Shown here in pieces: positions 15,349-15,704 of a DNA stretch of 15,704 bases. This DNA comes from an uncultured Eubacteriales bacterium (lineage in GTDB: Bacteria; Bacillota; Clostridia; Christensenellales; Aristaeellaceae). The notes under the pieces were generated by a model, which saw only the letters and a list, made by a program, of their open reading frames with translations, was not told the DNA's origin and made no database searches. Made by a program: the position numbers and the translations under genes. The stretch spans positions 1 through 15,704 of the forward strand of contig CACZOT010000150.1 of NCBI GenBank assembly GCA_902782795.1. Direction: 5' to 3'. Positions within the stretch are counted from its first letter, which is position 1, and each line of letters opens with the position of its first letter.

Positions 15349-15360
15349 AATGGATACAAG
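15339..15360 (+). promoter_or_regulatory. Operator-like inverted repeat over the -10 box
   Basis: CTTGTAT (15339-15345) and ATACAAG (15354-15360) form a 7-bp inverted repeat with an 8-base spacer, covering TATACT. Operators of this size and AT-rich type next to ABC transporter genes are typical of YtrA-type GntR repressors in Bacillota. The regulator is not in the window, so this is inference from position and symmetry. Confidence 0.6.
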
Positions 15361-15405
15361 CAGACGAAAGTCGGTTTCTGCTGGGGACGACGGGAGGACA
15401 GGCGC

Positions 15406-15704
15406 ATGCTGAAGATCGAAGGCCTGACAAAATACTACGGAAACGCGCTCGGCGTGCGGGATATCGACCTGGAGGTCTTGCCCGGGGAGATCTTCGGCTT
15501 CCTTGGGCCAAACGGCGCGGGCAAATCCACGACTATCCGCTGCGTGATGGATCTGATCAACCGCAACGCCGGGACCGTCCTGGTGGACGGAGAGGTGTTC
15601 GACCGGCATACCCCCTGGCGCAAGGCGCTGGTGGGATATCTGCCCAGCGAGGCCCGCTTCTACGGCAATATGCGCGTGCGCGATCTCATCGCCTACACCG
15701 GGCG
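15406..15704 (+). CDS. ABC transporter ATP-binding protein, N-terminal part (3' end cut by window)
   Basis: An open frame of 99 codons runs off the window edge. GGGAGGA (15392-15398) stands 7 bases before the ATG. The product begins MLKIEGLTKYYGNALGVRDI, has Walker A GPNGAGKST at residues 34-42, and continues TIRCVMDLINRNAGTVLVDG. In the Q-loop region the sequence is VGYLPSEARFYGNM, with Ser where the canonical Gln stands, a form I associate with ABC-2/YtrB-like drug- or peptide-export ATPases. The nucleotide-binding domain energises a membrane permease that should be encoded downstream. The signature LSGGQ motif and Walker B lie outside the window. The palindromic operator upstream suggests control by a repressor. 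Confidence 0.9.
   Translation, partial: MLKIEGLTKYYGNALGVRDIDLEVLPGEIFGFLGPNGAGKSTTIRCVMDLINRNAGTVLVDGEVFDRHTPWRKALVGYLPSEARFYGNMRVRDLIAYTG

Overview
The window is GC-rich and every gene I can support lies on the + strand. The plsX-acpP-rnc-smc order, AGGAG-type ribosome binding sites and Bacillota-style promoters and terminators point to a high-GC, probably anaerobic Clostridia-like Bacillota. That assignment is inference; no rRNA or taxonomic marker is present.

Layout. (1) 1-3435, envelope/stress cluster: the C-terminal part of a TelA-family toxic-anion-resistance protein, a divergent LemA-like membrane protein, a terminator and new promoter, a secreted/membrane TPM-domain protein with a Gly/Ser/Arg-rich tail, a 92-residue membrane protein carrying nearly the same tail, and a DUF402 protein. 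(2) 3452-4801: a promoter and a zinc-type medium-chain dehydrogenase resembling L-sorbose-1-phosphate reductase, standing alone. (3) 5102-10997, housekeeping block: plsX, acpP, rnc and smc (TTG start). (4) 10998-11937: about 940 bases without a credible gene, packed with long perfect hairpins, ending in a promoter and an operator-like palindrome. (5) 11938-15287, redox set: a GlpA-like FAD oxidoreductase with a BFD-type iron-sulfur domain, an overlapping NAD(P)/FAD oxidoreductase, and a small Cys-rich DUF1667 protein. This gene trio is commonly linked to anaerobic glycerol-3-phosphate oxidation. (6) 15309-15704: a terminator overlapped by a promoter and a palindromic operator, then the start of an ABC transporter ATPase cut by the window edge.

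The most unusual content is non-coding. Four intergenic gaps (upstream of plsX, between rnc and smc, after smc, and inside the redox gene set) hold related, modular, hairpin-rich elements. Two copies share exact 56-nt and 72-nt blocks. The third has the modules in a different order and the fourth is divergent. Stem sequences differ between copies, but pairing is kept by matching changes in both arms. Many hairpins close with a three-base loop that reads C-GNA-G on one strand. I know of no named element matching this, and I cannot search for it here. I found no CRISPR array, transposase, phage gene, tRNA or recognisable defence system.
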